Positions 7,967 through 18,766 are shown, counted from the first letter of the stretch. The stretch: 64,000 nt of DNA from JBFWYO01 sp050186335 (GCA_050186335.1 JBFWYO010000011.1:1-64000); one strand, 5' to 3'. Notes: generated from the sequence alone by a model not told the origin. Made by a program: numbers and translations.

Positions 7967-9574
7967 ATGCAGGCTCGCACCGAACCGTCTTCACAGATTA
8001 GCGCGCCGGCCGCGGTCGGCGCGGCGAGTGCGGCGGTGCGCGACAATTTGATCGCCCAAGCGCGCGCCGATGCGATCCGCAAAAACGGCGTGCCGACCCT
8101 CGTGGCCAACCTGGTATGCGGCCTGTCGATCGCATTCATCGCCGCGCGCACGCCTGCGCCCGCTTGGATTGTCTATAGTTGGATCGGCGCGCTCTGCGTC
8201 GTACTGATCGGGCGCTACTGCTTGTTGCGCGCCTATTCTTCGCCGGCGCTAAGCCGCGCACCTGAACGTTGGCTTAGACTGCACGTCAGCGGGACTTTCA
8301 TCGCCGGGGCGATCTGGGCCGCCGGAACCGTGTTCCTGCCATACGCCAGCGGCTCGGACGCCGATCTGACCATTCTGTTCGTTTTGGTCGGAATTGTTGC
8401 CGGCGGGATCACCAGTTCGGTCGTCTACCTGCCCTTGATGGCCGCCTTCGTCATGCCGATCCTCGCAGCGGTCAGCATTCACTTCTTCTTACACCGTTCC
8501 GTCGACGGCTTTGTCGGCGGCCTGCTGGTGTTCGTTTTTGCGGCGTACGCCGTTCGCTCGGCTCGCGCTTTTCAGAACGGATTTGCCGAACAGGTTGCGA
8601 TGCGCGTCGATAATCAACGTTTGGTCGGGCAGTTGGAAGATGCCATGGCTCGCCTTGAGGAGCGCAAGGAATATTTTCGCGTCATCGCCGATTACTCGTT
8701 CTCCTGGGAAATCTGGTTTGAGGCGGATGGTTCGCTTCGCTGGGTCAGTCCGGGCGTGCTCGGGGTCACCGGTTATTCGCAGCAGGAATTCTACGATCGA
8801 CCGAGCCTGGCAGCCGAAATTATACACGAGGATGACCGCGAGCGCATTTTGCGCGGCATGAAGGTCGCCGCTCTGCAGCCGACGACGAAGGAGATCGAGT
8901 TCCGTATCCGGTGCAAGGACGGCACCGAACGCTGGTGTTCCACCTTGTCGCGACCGGCGGTCGATTCGCTCGGTCGCAATTGCGGATATCGGGCCAGCGT
9001 GCGCGACATTTCCGAACGCAAGGCGCTGCAAGAAAAGCTTGAGCGGCAGGCCTCCCAGGATCCCCTCACCGGATTGCCGAATCGTCGCCGGTTCTTCGAA
9101 GCGGCCGACCGCGATTTTCAGCGCGCCAAGCGGTATCGTCGACCGCTTGCAATCGCGGTCATCGATGTCGATCATTTCAAATCGATCAATGACCGCTACG
9201 GTCATCTGGCCGGCGACGAATGCCTGAGCGCCATCGGCGCCATGCTCGGATCGCGCCTGCGCAAGAGCGACCTGGTGGCACGTCTTGGCGGCGAAGAATT
9301 CGTCATCCTGTTTACGGAGACGGCGCTGACCGCCGGGATCACCGTGTGCGAAAATCTGCGCAAGCATCTGGCCGCGGAGCCGATCGTTACGTATGTCGGC
9401 AAATTGCCGACCACCATATGCATCGGCTTGTCGCAATTGAAGCCGGACGATACGGATGTGCGCCAGATCTTGGCGCGCGCCGATGCCGCTTTATACGAGG
9501 CCAAACATCGTGGTCGTAACCGCGTGGTCGCCGATTGCGACATGCCGCCTGCGCCGGCCGCAGCGGTCGCTTGA
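7967..9574 (+). CDS. membrane PAS-GGDEF diguanylate cyclase
   Basis: 535 residues. The first roughly 210 residues contain several hydrophobic helices (for example LVANLVCGLSIAFIAA and IAGAIWAAGTVFLPY), followed by a helical linker, a PAS domain (about 235-355, with SPGVLGVTGYSQQEF and a PAC-type end SVRDISERKAL) and a GGDEF domain (about 360-525). The active site is GGEEF at 441-445. An RKSD inhibitory I-site at 432-435 sits exactly five residues upstream, so an active, product-inhibited c-di-GMP synthase is expected. No ribosome site stands out. It is a single gene between two operons; the signal sensed is unknown. Confidence 0.93.
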   Translation: MQARTEPSSQISAPAAVGAASAAVRDNLIAQARADAIRKNGVPTLVANLVCGLSIAFIAARTPAPAWIVYSWIGALCVVLIGRYCLLRAYSSPALSRAPERWLRLHVSGTFIAGAIWAAGTVFLPYASGSDADLTILFVLVGIVAGGITSSVVYLPLMAAFVMPILAAVSIHFFLHRSVDGFVGGLLVFVFAAYAVRSARAFQNGFAEQVAMRVDNQRLVGQLEDAMARLEERKEYFRVIADYSFSWEIWFEADGSLRWVSPGVLGVTGYSQQEFYDRPSLAAEIIHEDDRERILRGMKVAALQPTTKEIEFRIRCKDGTERWCSTLSRPAVDSLGRNCGYRASVRDISERKALQEKLERQASQDPLTGLPNRRRFFEAADRDFQRAKRYRRPLAIAVIDVDHFKSINDRYGHLAGDECLSAIGAMLGSRLRKSDLVARLGGEEFVILFTETALTAGITVCENLRKHLAAEPIVTYVGKLPTTICIGLSQLKPDDTDVRQILARADAALYEAKHRGRNRVVADCDMPPAPAAAVA

Positions 9575-9702
9575 TGCCCCGATGCCGTTGGTTAGGGTTG
9601 TGCCTCGCAGTAGCGCCGCCAGCCGCCGTAAGCCGTAATGTCCGGTGCCGCCTCGCGCGCCCAGGCTTCGCATAAGTGAGATGCCGATCTTCTGGTTAAT
9701 AA

Positions 9703-9727
9703 TTAGGCAGGTTACTTTGTTGCCTAA
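9703..9727. repeat. inverted repeat TTAGGCA/TGCCTAA
   Basis: Perfect 7-bp arms at 9703-9709 and 9721-9727 with an 11-base centre, about 150 bp upstream of the sigma-54 promoter. It lacks a T-run on either strand, so it is more like a protein-binding site than a terminator. Confidence 0.4.
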
Positions 9728-9750
9728 AAAATAGTCATAGTATTGATCAT

Positions 9751-9767
9751 TGGCGCATATTGCGTCA
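9751..9767. promoter_or_regulatory. candidate enhancer (NtrC-like) site for urt-ure
   Basis: TGGCGCATATTGCGTCA is a near-perfect dyad (one mismatch in 7-bp arms, 3-bp centre) of the 17-bp size of NtrC sites, lying about 100 bp upstream of the sigma-54 promoter. Identity as an NtrC site is inference from position and function; it does not match the enteric TGCACC consensus closely. Confidence 0.35.
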
Positions 9768-9852
9768 GCCAATGGCCCATTTTGCCCAACGATATGAGCC
9801 AAAGCGCATAGCTCATGAGATTGGCCGGCCGCCCGACCCCGACTCCGGTGCT

Positions 9853-9868
9853 TGGCATAGAACTTGCT
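9853..9868 (+). promoter_or_regulatory. sigma-54 (RpoN) promoter of the urea operon
   Basis: TGGCATAGAACTTGCT fits the consensus TGGCAC-G-N4-TTGCW, with GG and GC separated by exactly 10 bases. The predicted start of transcription is near 9879, leaving about 55 bases of leader before urtA. Urea uptake and urease genes are classical nitrogen-limitation targets, which supports the call. Confidence 0.7.
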
Positions 9869-9934
9869 GATTAATGCAGTGGCCTCGCGCGGAGAGGCGC
9901 CGGGCGTCGATCCTCATATATGGAGTCAGCAACG

Positions 9935-11218
9935 ATGCGCATTACAGGCTTTTTGAGGGGACTGGCACTTACGGCCGCGGTTACTGCCGCCGCCACTGGG
10001 CCAAGTTCTGCGGAAGAGACGATCAAGGTCGGCGTCCTGCATTCGTTGTCGGGAACGATGGCGATCAGCGAAACAACGCTGAAAGACACGATCCTGATGA
10101 TGATTGAAGACCAAAACAAAAAGGGCGGCTTGCTCGGCAAGAAGCTCGAAGCGGTGGTCGTCGACCCCGCCTCGAACTGGCCGTTGTTCGCGGAAAAAGC
10201 GCGCGAACTGATCCAGGTTCAGAAAGTCGCCGTGGTGTTCGGCTGCTGGACCTCGGTGTCGCGCAAATCCGTGCTCCCGGTGTTCGAGCAGTTGAACGGT
10301 TTGTTGTTCTACCCGGTGCAGTACGAAGGCGAGGAATCGTCGCGCAACGTGTTCTATACTGGCGCGGCACCGAACCAACAGGCGATCCCGGCCGTCGAAT
10401 ATCTGATGAGCAAGGACGGCGGCACGGCGAAGCGCTTCGTGCTCCTGGGCACGGACTACGTCTATCCGCGCACCACGAACAAGATTCTCCGCGCGTTCCT
10501 GAAGTCCAAAGGCGTCGCCGACGCCGACATCATGGAAGAGTACACGCCGTTCGGTCATTCCGACTGGCAGACGATCGTTTCCCGCGTCAAGCGCTTCGCT
10601 TCCGAAGGCAAGAAGACGGCGGTGGTTTCGACCATCAACGGCGATGCCAACGTGCCCTTCTACAAGGAGCTCGGCAATCAGGGCATCAAAGCGACCGATA
10701 TCCCGGTCGTCGCCTTCTCGGTCGGCGAAGAAGAACTCGCCGGCATCGATACCAAGCCTCTGCTCGGCCATCTGGCCGCTTGGAACTATTTCCAGTCGGT
10801 CAAGAACCCTACCAATACGGCGTTCATCGCCCAGTGGAAGAGCTACATCAAGAACCCCAGGCGCGTGACCAACGATCCGATGGAAGCGCACTATATCGGC
10901 TTCAAGATGTGGGCGCAGGCCGTGGCCCAGGCGAACAGCACCAATGTCGATGCGGTGCGCCAAGCCATGTACGGCCAGAAGGTCAAATCGCCGTCGGGCT
11001 ATGACGTGTTCATGCACACCAACCATCACCTGTCGAAGCCGGTCATGATCGGCGAGATCAAGGGTGACGGTCAGTTCGAAATCGTCTGGCAGACCAAGGG
11101 TCCGATCAAGGCGGATGCCTGGAGCCCGTTCATCGCCGACAACAAGAACAAAGTCGCGGATTGGTCGTATCCGTGGGTCTGCGGCAACTGCACCGCGCCG
11201 AAATACCCGACCCACTAA
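9935..11218 (+). CDS. urtA: urea ABC transporter substrate-binding protein UrtA
   Basis: 427-residue periplasmic binding protein. A signal peptide (MRITGFLRGLALTAAV, ending near SSA) is followed by the mature start EETIKVGVLHSLSGTMAISE, very typical of UrtA. The start at 9935 is preferred over the in-frame ATG at 9920 because GGAG lies 9 bases upstream. The near-C-terminal WVCGNC segment is also characteristic. It is the first gene of the urtABCDE-ure operon, behind a sigma-54 promoter, and delivers urea to UrtBC. A strong hairpin follows it before urtB. Confidence 0.96.
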   Translation: MRITGFLRGLALTAAVTAAATGPSSAEETIKVGVLHSLSGTMAISETTLKDTILMMIEDQNKKGGLLGKKLEAVVVDPASNWPLFAEKARELIQVQKVAVVFGCWTSVSRKSVLPVFEQLNGLLFYPVQYEGEESSRNVFYTGAAPNQQAIPAVEYLMSKDGGTAKRFVLLGTDYVYPRTTNKILRAFLKSKGVADADIMEEYTPFGHSDWQTIVSRVKRFASEGKKTAVVSTINGDANVPFYKELGNQGIKATDIPVVAFSVGEEELAGIDTKPLLGHLAAWNYFQSVKNPTNTAFIAQWKSYIKNPRRVTNDPMEAHYIGFKMWAQAVAQANSTNVDAVRQAMYGQKVKSPSGYDVFMHTNHHLSKPVMIGEIKGDGQFEIVWQTKGPIKADAWSPFIADNKNKVADWSYPWVCGNCTAPKYPTH

Positions 11219-11244
11219 CCGCTTGCCTTGCGTGACGTGCAACA

Positions 11245-11286
11245 GAGGGCCGGGCGTTCGCCAGCTCGGTGGACGATCCGGCCCTC
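11245..11286 (+). terminator. urtA-urtB intergenic hairpin (partial terminator or mRNA stabiliser)
   Basis: GAGGGCCGG (11245-11253) pairs perfectly with CCGGCCCTC (11278-11286) and is followed by GATTTGTTTTCG. In a binding-protein-first operon such a structure probably limits read-through or protects urtA mRNA so that more UrtA than permease is made. Confidence 0.55.
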
Positions 11287-11332
11287 GATTTGTTTTCGCT
11301 GCTTCGTAGGGCGCCGCTAGCCCAGGATCACG

Positions 11333-12949
11333 ATGCTAAGAAGACTTCTCCTGCTCCTGTTCGTCATTGCGATGGGGGTGCCGGGCGTTGTTTGGTCTGC
11401 CCGCGCCGACGATTTCTCCGACGCGCTCAAGCCGCTCGCCGAAGACAGTTACTCCGATACCATCGCCGTCATCGAACGCCTGTCTGAACTTGCCGATCCG
11501 CGCGCCGCCGACCTGTTGCGCGCGCTCGGCGACGGCAGGCTAGCGCTGCGCAAGAACGACAAGTCCGCCTTGATTCTAAAGGGTGACGACGCCTCCAAAG
11601 GCGCCGTCGATGCCGCGACCGGCAAGGACGTGCCCGATCTCAAGAGCGACGATGTCGATCCGGTGCGCGTGAACAACCGCGTACGCCAGGCGGTGCAAGC
11701 GGCGCTCGGGCGTTTCGGCCTGTTCTCCAAGGATCCGAAAGACCGCATCTCCGCGCTGCGCGAAATTCACAAGAATCCCACTGCGGCGAATCTGCCGCTG
11801 CTGGAAAAAGCCGCTGCCGAGGAGAAAGACCCGGCGGTCCTGAGCGAACTCAAGCGCGCCCTCGCGGCGGCGCGGTTGATTGCGGGCAAGAAGGAAGACC
11901 AGCTCGCCGCCATCAATGAACTTTCTGTCGCCAGCGATATCGAAACGCGATCGTTATTGCAGAACACAGCGACTGCCGCCGGCGTCGATCCCGACGTCAA
12001 GGCCGCGGCCGAGCGCGCCATGGGCGAGATCGATTCGCGCCTCGCGCGCCTGCGCTTGATCCAGACCGTGTTCCAAGGGTTGAGCCTCGGTTCGGTGCTG
12101 CTGCTGGCGGCGATCGGCCTTTCGATTACCTTCGGGGTGATGGGCGTCATCAACATGGCGCACGGCGAAATGGTGATGATCGGCGCCTATACCACGTTCG
12201 TGGTGCAACAGATCATCCGTTCGGCCGCGCCCGGCTTGATGGATTGGTCGTTGTTCGCGGCCATCCCCGCCGCGTTCGCGGTCGCGGGCACCGTCGGGAT
12301 GGCGCTGGAGCGCGGCGTAATCCGCTATCTCTACGGCAGACCGCTGGAAACGCTGCTGATGACGTGGGGTATCAGCATGATCATCCAGCAGGGCATCAGG
12401 CTCATTTTCGGTCCGACCAATCGCGAGGTCTCGGCGCCGTCCTGGATGACCGGATCGGTCGACATCGCCGGCGTGGCGCTGACGCAGAATCGCATCTGGA
12501 TCATCGTATTCGGCATTCTTGTGCTGATCGTCACCATTATGGTGACCAAGCGCACATGGTTCGGTCTGCAAATGCGCGCCGTCGTGCAAAACCGCAGCAT
12601 GGCCTCGGCGATGGGCGTGCGCACGAACCGGATCGATGCACTCACCTTCGGTCTTGGCTCGGGCATCGCCGGCATGGCGGGCGTAGCATTGGCACAAATC
12701 GATAACGTGAGCCCCAATCTGGGCCAGGGCTACATCGTCGACTCGTTCATGGTCGTCGTGTTCGGCGGCGTCGGCAGCTTCAACGGCACGTTGATCGGTT
12801 CGATGCTGCTCGGCATCGTCAACAAATTCCTCGAGCCCTATGCCGGGGCCGTGCTCGGCAAGATCGCCGTGCTGGTTGCCATCATCCTGTTCATTCAGTT
12901 CCGTCCGCGCGGGCTATTCGCCCTCAAGGGCCGTGCGGTGGAGAACTGA
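11333..12949 (+). CDS. urtB: urea ABC transporter permease UrtB
   Basis: 538-residue inner-membrane permease. A signal peptide (MLRRLLLLLFVIAMGV...) leads into a periplasmic helical domain of about 220 residues, and the LivH-like permease follows from about residue 240 (RLRLIQTVFQGLSLGSVLLLAAIGL), with INMAHGEMVMIGAY and the GGVGSFNGTLIGS loop. The long periplasmic extension is normal for UrtB and distinguishes it from LivH. It pairs with UrtC, whose gene starts 2 bp downstream. Confidence 0.96.
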   Translation: MLRRLLLLLFVIAMGVPGVVWSARADDFSDALKPLAEDSYSDTIAVIERLSELADPRAADLLRALGDGRLALRKNDKSALILKGDDASKGAVDAATGKDVPDLKSDDVDPVRVNNRVRQAVQAALGRFGLFSKDPKDRISALREIHKNPTAANLPLLEKAAAEEKDPAVLSELKRALAAARLIAGKKEDQLAAINELSVASDIETRSLLQNTATAAGVDPDVKAAAERAMGEIDSRLARLRLIQTVFQGLSLGSVLLLAAIGLSITFGVMGVINMAHGEMVMIGAYTTFVVQQIIRSAAPGLMDWSLFAAIPAAFAVAGTVGMALERGVIRYLYGRPLETLLMTWGISMIIQQGIRLIFGPTNREVSAPSWMTGSVDIAGVALTQNRIWIIVFGILVLIVTIMVTKRTWFGLQMRAVVQNRSMASAMGVRTNRIDALTFGLGSGIAGMAGVALAQIDNVSPNLGQGYIVDSFMVVVFGGVGSFNGTLIGSMLLGIVNKFLEPYAGAVLGKIAVLVAIILFIQFRPRGLFALKGRAVEN

Positions 12950-12951
12950 TC

Positions 12952-14106
12952 ATGCGCGGACCGTTCGTCGCCTCGGCCTTCCGCAACGCGTCGCCGCTGC
13001 AACGCGTGCTGACGCTGGTATTTCTGCTCGGCCTGCTGGCGCTGCCGCTGCTGAACCTCCTGCTTACGCCGGCTTCGCCGTTCTATCTGCAGGATTTCGT
13101 GGTCAACGTGATCGGCAAGTATGTCTGCTACGCCATCCTGGCCATCGCGATCGACCTGGTCTGGGGCTATTGCGGCATTTTAAGCCTCGGCCACGGCGCC
13201 TTCTTCGCCCTCGGCGGGTACACGATGGGCATGTACCTGATGCGCAGCATCGGCGATCGCGGCGTCTATAAGAACCCGGTGTTGCCGGATTTCATGGTGT
13301 TCCTGAACTGGAAGGAATTGCCGTGGTATTGGCACGGCTTCGATAATTTCGGCTTCGCCATGCTGATGACATTGCTGGTGCCCGGCCTGCTGGCATTCGC
13401 GTTCGGCTGGCTGGCGTTCCGCTCGCGCATCACCGGCGTGTATCTCTCGATCATCACGCAGGCGATGACGTTCGCACTTTTGCTCGCCTTTTTCCGCAAC
13501 GACATGGGTTTCGGCGGCAACAATGGCTTGACCGACTTCAAGGATATCCTCGGCTATCCGCTGTCCAGCCCGGATACGCGTACCGGACTGTATTACGCCT
13601 CGGTCGTCGCACTGGTCGTGACGTTCCTGATTGCCCGTTTCCTGGTGCGCAGCAAGGCGGGGCGGGTGTTGGCCGCGATTCGCGATGCCGAGCCGCGCGT
13701 GCGCTTCCTCGGCTATTCGGTGACCAACTACAAGCTGTTTGTATTTACGCTTTCGGCCATGCTCGCCGGCGTTGCGGGCGCGCTCTATGTGCCGCAGGTC
13801 GGCATCATCAATCCGAGCGAATTTACGCCGGCGGCTTCGATCGAAGCGGTCATCTGGGTCGCAGTCGGCGGGCGCGGGACGCTCATCGGCGCCGCCCTCG
13901 GCGCATTCCTCGTCAACGGCGCCAAGACGGTGCTGACGACGCAAGTTCCCGATCTCTGGCTGTTCGTCCTCGGCGGCATGTTCGTGGCGGTAACGCTATT
14001 CCTGCCGCGCGGCGTCATCGGATTGCTGGACCGGCGCGCGAAGAAGAAAACGCCGGCGGAGGAAACCGCCGCGGCGGACCTCGAAGCCGGGCGGAGCGGG
14101 TCATGA
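12952..14106 (+). CDS. urtC: urea ABC transporter permease UrtC
   Basis: 384-residue LivM-like permease with about ten membrane helices; GYCGILSLGHGAFFALGGY and RDAEPRVRFLGYSVTNYK are family motifs. It follows urtB with a 2-bp gap and overlaps urtD by 4 bp, so expression is translationally coupled. It forms the channel with UrtB. Confidence 0.96.
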   Translation: MRGPFVASAFRNASPLQRVLTLVFLLGLLALPLLNLLLTPASPFYLQDFVVNVIGKYVCYAILAIAIDLVWGYCGILSLGHGAFFALGGYTMGMYLMRSIGDRGVYKNPVLPDFMVFLNWKELPWYWHGFDNFGFAMLMTLLVPGLLAFAFGWLAFRSRITGVYLSIITQAMTFALLLAFFRNDMGFGGNNGLTDFKDILGYPLSSPDTRTGLYYASVVALVVTFLIARFLVRSKAGRVLAAIRDAEPRVRFLGYSVTNYKLFVFTLSAMLAGVAGALYVPQVGIINPSEFTPAASIEAVIWVAVGGRGTLIGAALGAFLVNGAKTVLTTQVPDLWLFVLGGMFVAVTLFLPRGVIGLLDRRAKKKTPAEETAAADLEAGRSGS

Positions 14107-14852
14107 GCGAAGCCACGAAGCCGATACTTTACTTGGATAATGTGACCGTCAGCTTCGACGGGTTTCGGGCATTGAATGCGCTCAGCCTGGTTGTCGATCC
14201 GGGCGAGCTGCGCACCATTATCGGCCCCAATGGCGCCGGCAAGACCACGATGATGGACGTCATTACCGGCAAGACGCGCCCCGACGAAGGCAGCGTCCTG
14301 TTCCGCGGCGACATCGACCTCACGTCGTTGGACGAGGCGACCATCGCCAATCTGGGTATCGGCCGGAAGTTCCAGAAGCCGACCGTGTTCAACAACCACA
14401 CCGTGTTCGAAAACCTCGAACTCGCTTTGAAGGCGAATCGCCGGGTATTCCCGACCTTATGGTCGCGGCTCAACGGCGAACAGGCGGATCGCATCTCCGA
14501 AGTGCTCGGCATCATCGGGTTGACCGATCTGGCGGGCGATCTTGCGGCTATTCTGTCCCACGGCCAGCGCCAATGGCTCGAAATCGGAATGCTGCTGATG
14601 CAGGATCCGGAACTGCTGCTGGTCGATGAACCGGTCGCCGGCATGACCGACGCCGAGACGGCGCAGACCGCGGAACTGTTGCGCAGCATCGCCGGACAGC
14701 GCTCGGTGGTCGTGGTCGAGCACGATATGGAGTTCGTGCGCGCCCTGGCGACCAAGGTCACGGTCCTGCACGAAGGCTCGGTCTTGGCCGAGGGCTCGAT
14801 CGATTTCGTGCAGAGCCACCCGCGCGTCATCGAAGTGTATTTGGGGCGCTGA
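14103..14852 (+). CDS. urtD: urea ABC transporter ATP-binding protein UrtD
   Basis: 249-residue LivG-like ATPase. The Walker A is GPNGAGKTT, the signature region is LSHGQRQWLEIGMLLMQ (LSHGQ instead of LSGGQ, usual in UrtD), and Walker B is LLLVDEPVAGM. It overlaps urtC by ATGA and ends 1 bp before urtE. Confidence 0.96.
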   Translation: MSEATKPILYLDNVTVSFDGFRALNALSLVVDPGELRTIIGPNGAGKTTMMDVITGKTRPDEGSVLFRGDIDLTSLDEATIANLGIGRKFQKPTVFNNHTVFENLELALKANRRVFPTLWSRLNGEQADRISEVLGIIGLTDLAGDLAAILSHGQRQWLEIGMLLMQDPELLLVDEPVAGMTDAETAQTAELLRSIAGQRSVVVVEHDMEFVRALATKVTVLHEGSVLAEGSIDFVQSHPRVIEVYLGR

Positions 14853-14853
14853 C

Positions 14854-15549
14854 ATGCTGCAGGTCGACGCGATCGATCTCTACTACGGCCAAAGCCACAC
14901 GTTGCGTAAGGTTTCGCTCGGCGCGGCCAAGGGCCAGATCACTTGCGTACTGGGCCGCAATGGCGTCGGCAAGACCAGCCTGTTGCGCGCTATTGCCGGG
15001 CTTGAAAAGGTGCGCAGCGGACGCATCATGTGGGAAGACCACGATATCGCAGCGCTGCCGCCCTACGAGCGCGCCAAGCGCGGCGTGGCGCTGGTGCCGC
15101 AGGGCCGAGATATATTCCCGCTGCTGACGGTCGAGGAAAATCTGCGCATCGGGTTTGCCGCCCTGCCGCGGCGCGAGCGCAAGATCGACGAGCACATCTA
15201 CGAGCTCTTTCCGGTGCTCAAATCCATGCTGCGTCGACGCGGCGGCGATCTGTCGGGCGGCCAGCAGCAGCAATTGGCGATCGCCCGTGCGCTGGTCACC
15301 AAACCGAGATTGTTGCTGCTTGACGAGCCCACCGAAGGCATCCAACCTTCTATCATCAAGGATATCGAGCGGGTCATCCGACTGCTCGGGCAACGGGGCG
15401 ACATGGCCATTGTCTTGGTCGAACAATATTTCGATTTCGCCCGGAGTCTGGCGGATTTCGCCGCTGTCATGAATCGCGGCGAGGTTGTCCTGGCCAGCGA
15501 TTCGGCGTCGATGGTCGAAGATGACTTCCGCCGCCATCTCACGGTTTAA
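14854..15549 (+). CDS. urtE: urea ABC transporter ATP-binding protein UrtE
   Basis: 231-residue LivF-like ATPase with Walker A GRNGVGKTS, signature LSGGQQQQLAIARAL and Walker B LLLLDEPTEGIQPS, the last a UrtE hallmark. It is the second ATPase of the urea importer. Its 3' end overlaps the proposed ureD start by 29 bp. Confidence 0.96.
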   Translation: MLQVDAIDLYYGQSHTLRKVSLGAAKGQITCVLGRNGVGKTSLLRAIAGLEKVRSGRIMWEDHDIAALPPYERAKRGVALVPQGRDIFPLLTVEENLRIGFAALPRRERKIDEHIYELFPVLKSMLRRRGGDLSGGQQQQLAIARALVTKPRLLLLDEPTEGIQPSIIKDIERVIRLLGQRGDMAIVLVEQYFDFARSLADFAAVMNRGEVVLASDSASMVEDDFRRHLTV

Positions 15550-16405
15550 ACCGCTTCTCGTCCCGCGGTCGCAGGCCGCGTTGCGCATGCAGCGCGGCGA
15601 CGGTGCTGCGCGCATCGTCCTCAAGCAGCGCGCCGGACGCACCGAGCTTGCCGATCTCTATCAAAGCGATCCGTGTCGGGTGCTGTTTCCCGGACCCGAT
15701 CCGGGCGAGCCGTTTCTGGCCGTTTTGTTGACCACGTCGGGCGGTCTGGCTGGCGGCGACAAGATCGAGATCGAGGTCGACGCGGGCGCCGATACGATTT
15801 CCGTCGTGAGCAGCCAGTCGGCGGAAAAAATCTACCGCTCGCTCGGCCCGTCGACAGTCATTCGAGCCAAACTAACGGCTTCACCGGGCGCGTGGCTGGA
15901 ATGGCTGCCGCACGAGACGATTTTGTTCGATGCCGCGCGGCTTGACCGCCGCATCGAGATGCACGTGGCGTCAGGCGCGAGGGTGCTGGCCGGCGAACTG
16001 ATCGTGCTCGGCCGCACGGCGCGCGGCGAATCGTTCGATCAAGGCCTGCTGCACGAGGCTTGGCGCGTGATGCGCGACGACAAACTTGTTTGGGCCGATG
16101 TCATGCGCCTGGATGGCGACATCCCAGCATTGTTCAGCAACCCCGCCGGCCTGGCCGGAAATTTCGCGCAGGCGACGGTGGTTCTGGCGGCCGACGATGC
16201 GCCGATGTATCTCAAAGCGGCGCGGGCCGCATTGGACGATTGCCGATCGAAGTCGGCGTTGACCGCCGTGAACGGGCTGTTGGTTGCGCGGTTCCTGGCC
16301 CGCGATGCCCAGTTGCTGCGCCGCGAAGTTGGACTGCTTTGGCTTGCCCTGCGCCGTGCGGCCGGCGGACCGGCGGCGCCGTTACCGCGCGTGTGGACGA
16401 ACTGA
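15521..16405 (+). CDS. ureD: urease accessory protein UreD
   Basis: About 294-residue scaffold that binds apo-urease and with UreF and UreG loads nickel. Diagnostic stretches are TSGGLAGGDKIEIEVDAGA and the EWLPHETILFDAARL region. The ATG at 15521 gives a family-like length but overlaps urtE; a later ATG at 15587 (MQRGDGAARIVLK) is possible. Confidence 0.93.
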   Translation: MTSAAISRFKPLLVPRSQAALRMQRGDGAARIVLKQRAGRTELADLYQSDPCRVLFPGPDPGEPFLAVLLTTSGGLAGGDKIEIEVDAGADTISVVSSQSAEKIYRSLGPSTVIRAKLTASPGAWLEWLPHETILFDAARLDRRIEMHVASGARVLAGELIVLGRTARGESFDQGLLHEAWRVMRDDKLVWADVMRLDGDIPALFSNPAGLAGNFAQATVVLAADDAPMYLKAARAALDDCRSKSALTAVNGLLVARFLARDAQLLRREVGLLWLALRRAAGGPAAPLPRVWTN

Positions 16406-16415
16406 CGAGGATGCC

Positions 16416-16718
16416 ATGCACCTGACTCCGCGGGAAAAAGACAAGCTGCTGGTCGCCATGGCCGCGATCGTCGCGCGCAAGCGCCTGGAGCGCGGCGTGA
16501 AGTTGAACTATCCGGAGGCCATTGCGCTGATCAGCGATTTCGTCGTCGAAGGCGCGCGCGACGGACGATCGGTCGCCGAACTGATGCAGGCCGGCGCCAA
16601 GGTCGTCACACGCGAACAGGTGATGGACGGTGTTGCCGAAATGATCCACGAGATCCAGGTCGAAGCCACGTTTCCGGACGGGACCAAACTGGTCACCGTT
16701 CACACCCCCGTCCGTTGA
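16416..16718 (+). CDS. ureA: urease subunit gamma
   Basis: 100-residue UreA, starting MHLTPREKDKLLVAMAAIVA, with the full-length family sequence ending in VTVHTPVR. It assembles with UreB and UreC into urease. It starts 10 bp after ureD and is followed by ureB after 8 bp. Confidence 0.97.
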   Translation: MHLTPREKDKLLVAMAAIVARKRLERGVKLNYPEAIALISDFVVEGARDGRSVAELMQAGAKVVTREQVMDGVAEMIHEIQVEATFPDGTKLVTVHTPVR

Positions 16719-16726
16719 GGCCGATC

Positions 16727-17032
16727 ATGAAACCCGGCGAAATCATCTGCAAATCCGGCGACATCGCGCTCAACGAGGGCAGGGCCACGGTCACGGTCGA
16801 GGTGGCGAACACCGGCGACAGGCCGATACAGGTCGGCAGCCATTATCACTTCTTCGAAACCAACGAAGCGCTGAAGTTCGACCGCGCGAAGGCGCGCGGT
16901 TTCCGGCTCGACATCGCCGCGGGAACGGCGGTGCGCTTCGAGCCGGGACAGACGCGCAACGTCACGCTCGTGGCGTACGACGGCAGGCGAAGCGTCTGGG
17001 GCTTCGCCGCCAAGATCAGCGGGAAACTGTGA
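16727..17032 (+). CDS. ureB: urease subunit beta
   Basis: 101-residue UreB; it starts MKPGEIICKSGDIALNEG and contains QVGSHYHFFETNEAL and AGTAVRFEPGQ. The ATG at 16727 is preferred to an upstream in-frame start at 16715 because TTGAGG precedes it and the family begins at this point. Confidence 0.97.
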   Translation: MKPGEIICKSGDIALNEGRATVTVEVANTGDRPIQVGSHYHFFETNEALKFDRAKARGFRLDIAAGTAVRFEPGQTRNVTLVAYDGRRSVWGFAAKISGKL

Positions 17033-17039
17033 GGGTCAC

Positions 17040-18752
<1,713 letters not shown>

Positions 18753-18766
18753 GCGGAACGACCGCC

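Larger units (their letters stand above)
9575..9934. other. 360-bp intergenic region upstream of urtA
   Basis: No convincing gene. The middle part (about 9690-9760) is AT-rich compared with its surroundings and holds the inverted repeats and the sigma-54 promoter listed separately. A second weak inverted repeat is ATGAGC (9794-9799) with GCTCAT (9811-9816). Confidence 0.6.

Noticed and set aside
9491..9802. Possible 103-codon leftward gene in the urtA upstream region
   Set aside because: Overlaps the end of the GGDEF gene, no ribosome site, no recognisable sequence, and crosses the inverted repeats.
9926..11242. 438-codon open frame antisense to urtA
   Set aside because: Shadow of urtA; His/Arg-rich translation typical of antisense GC-rich genes.
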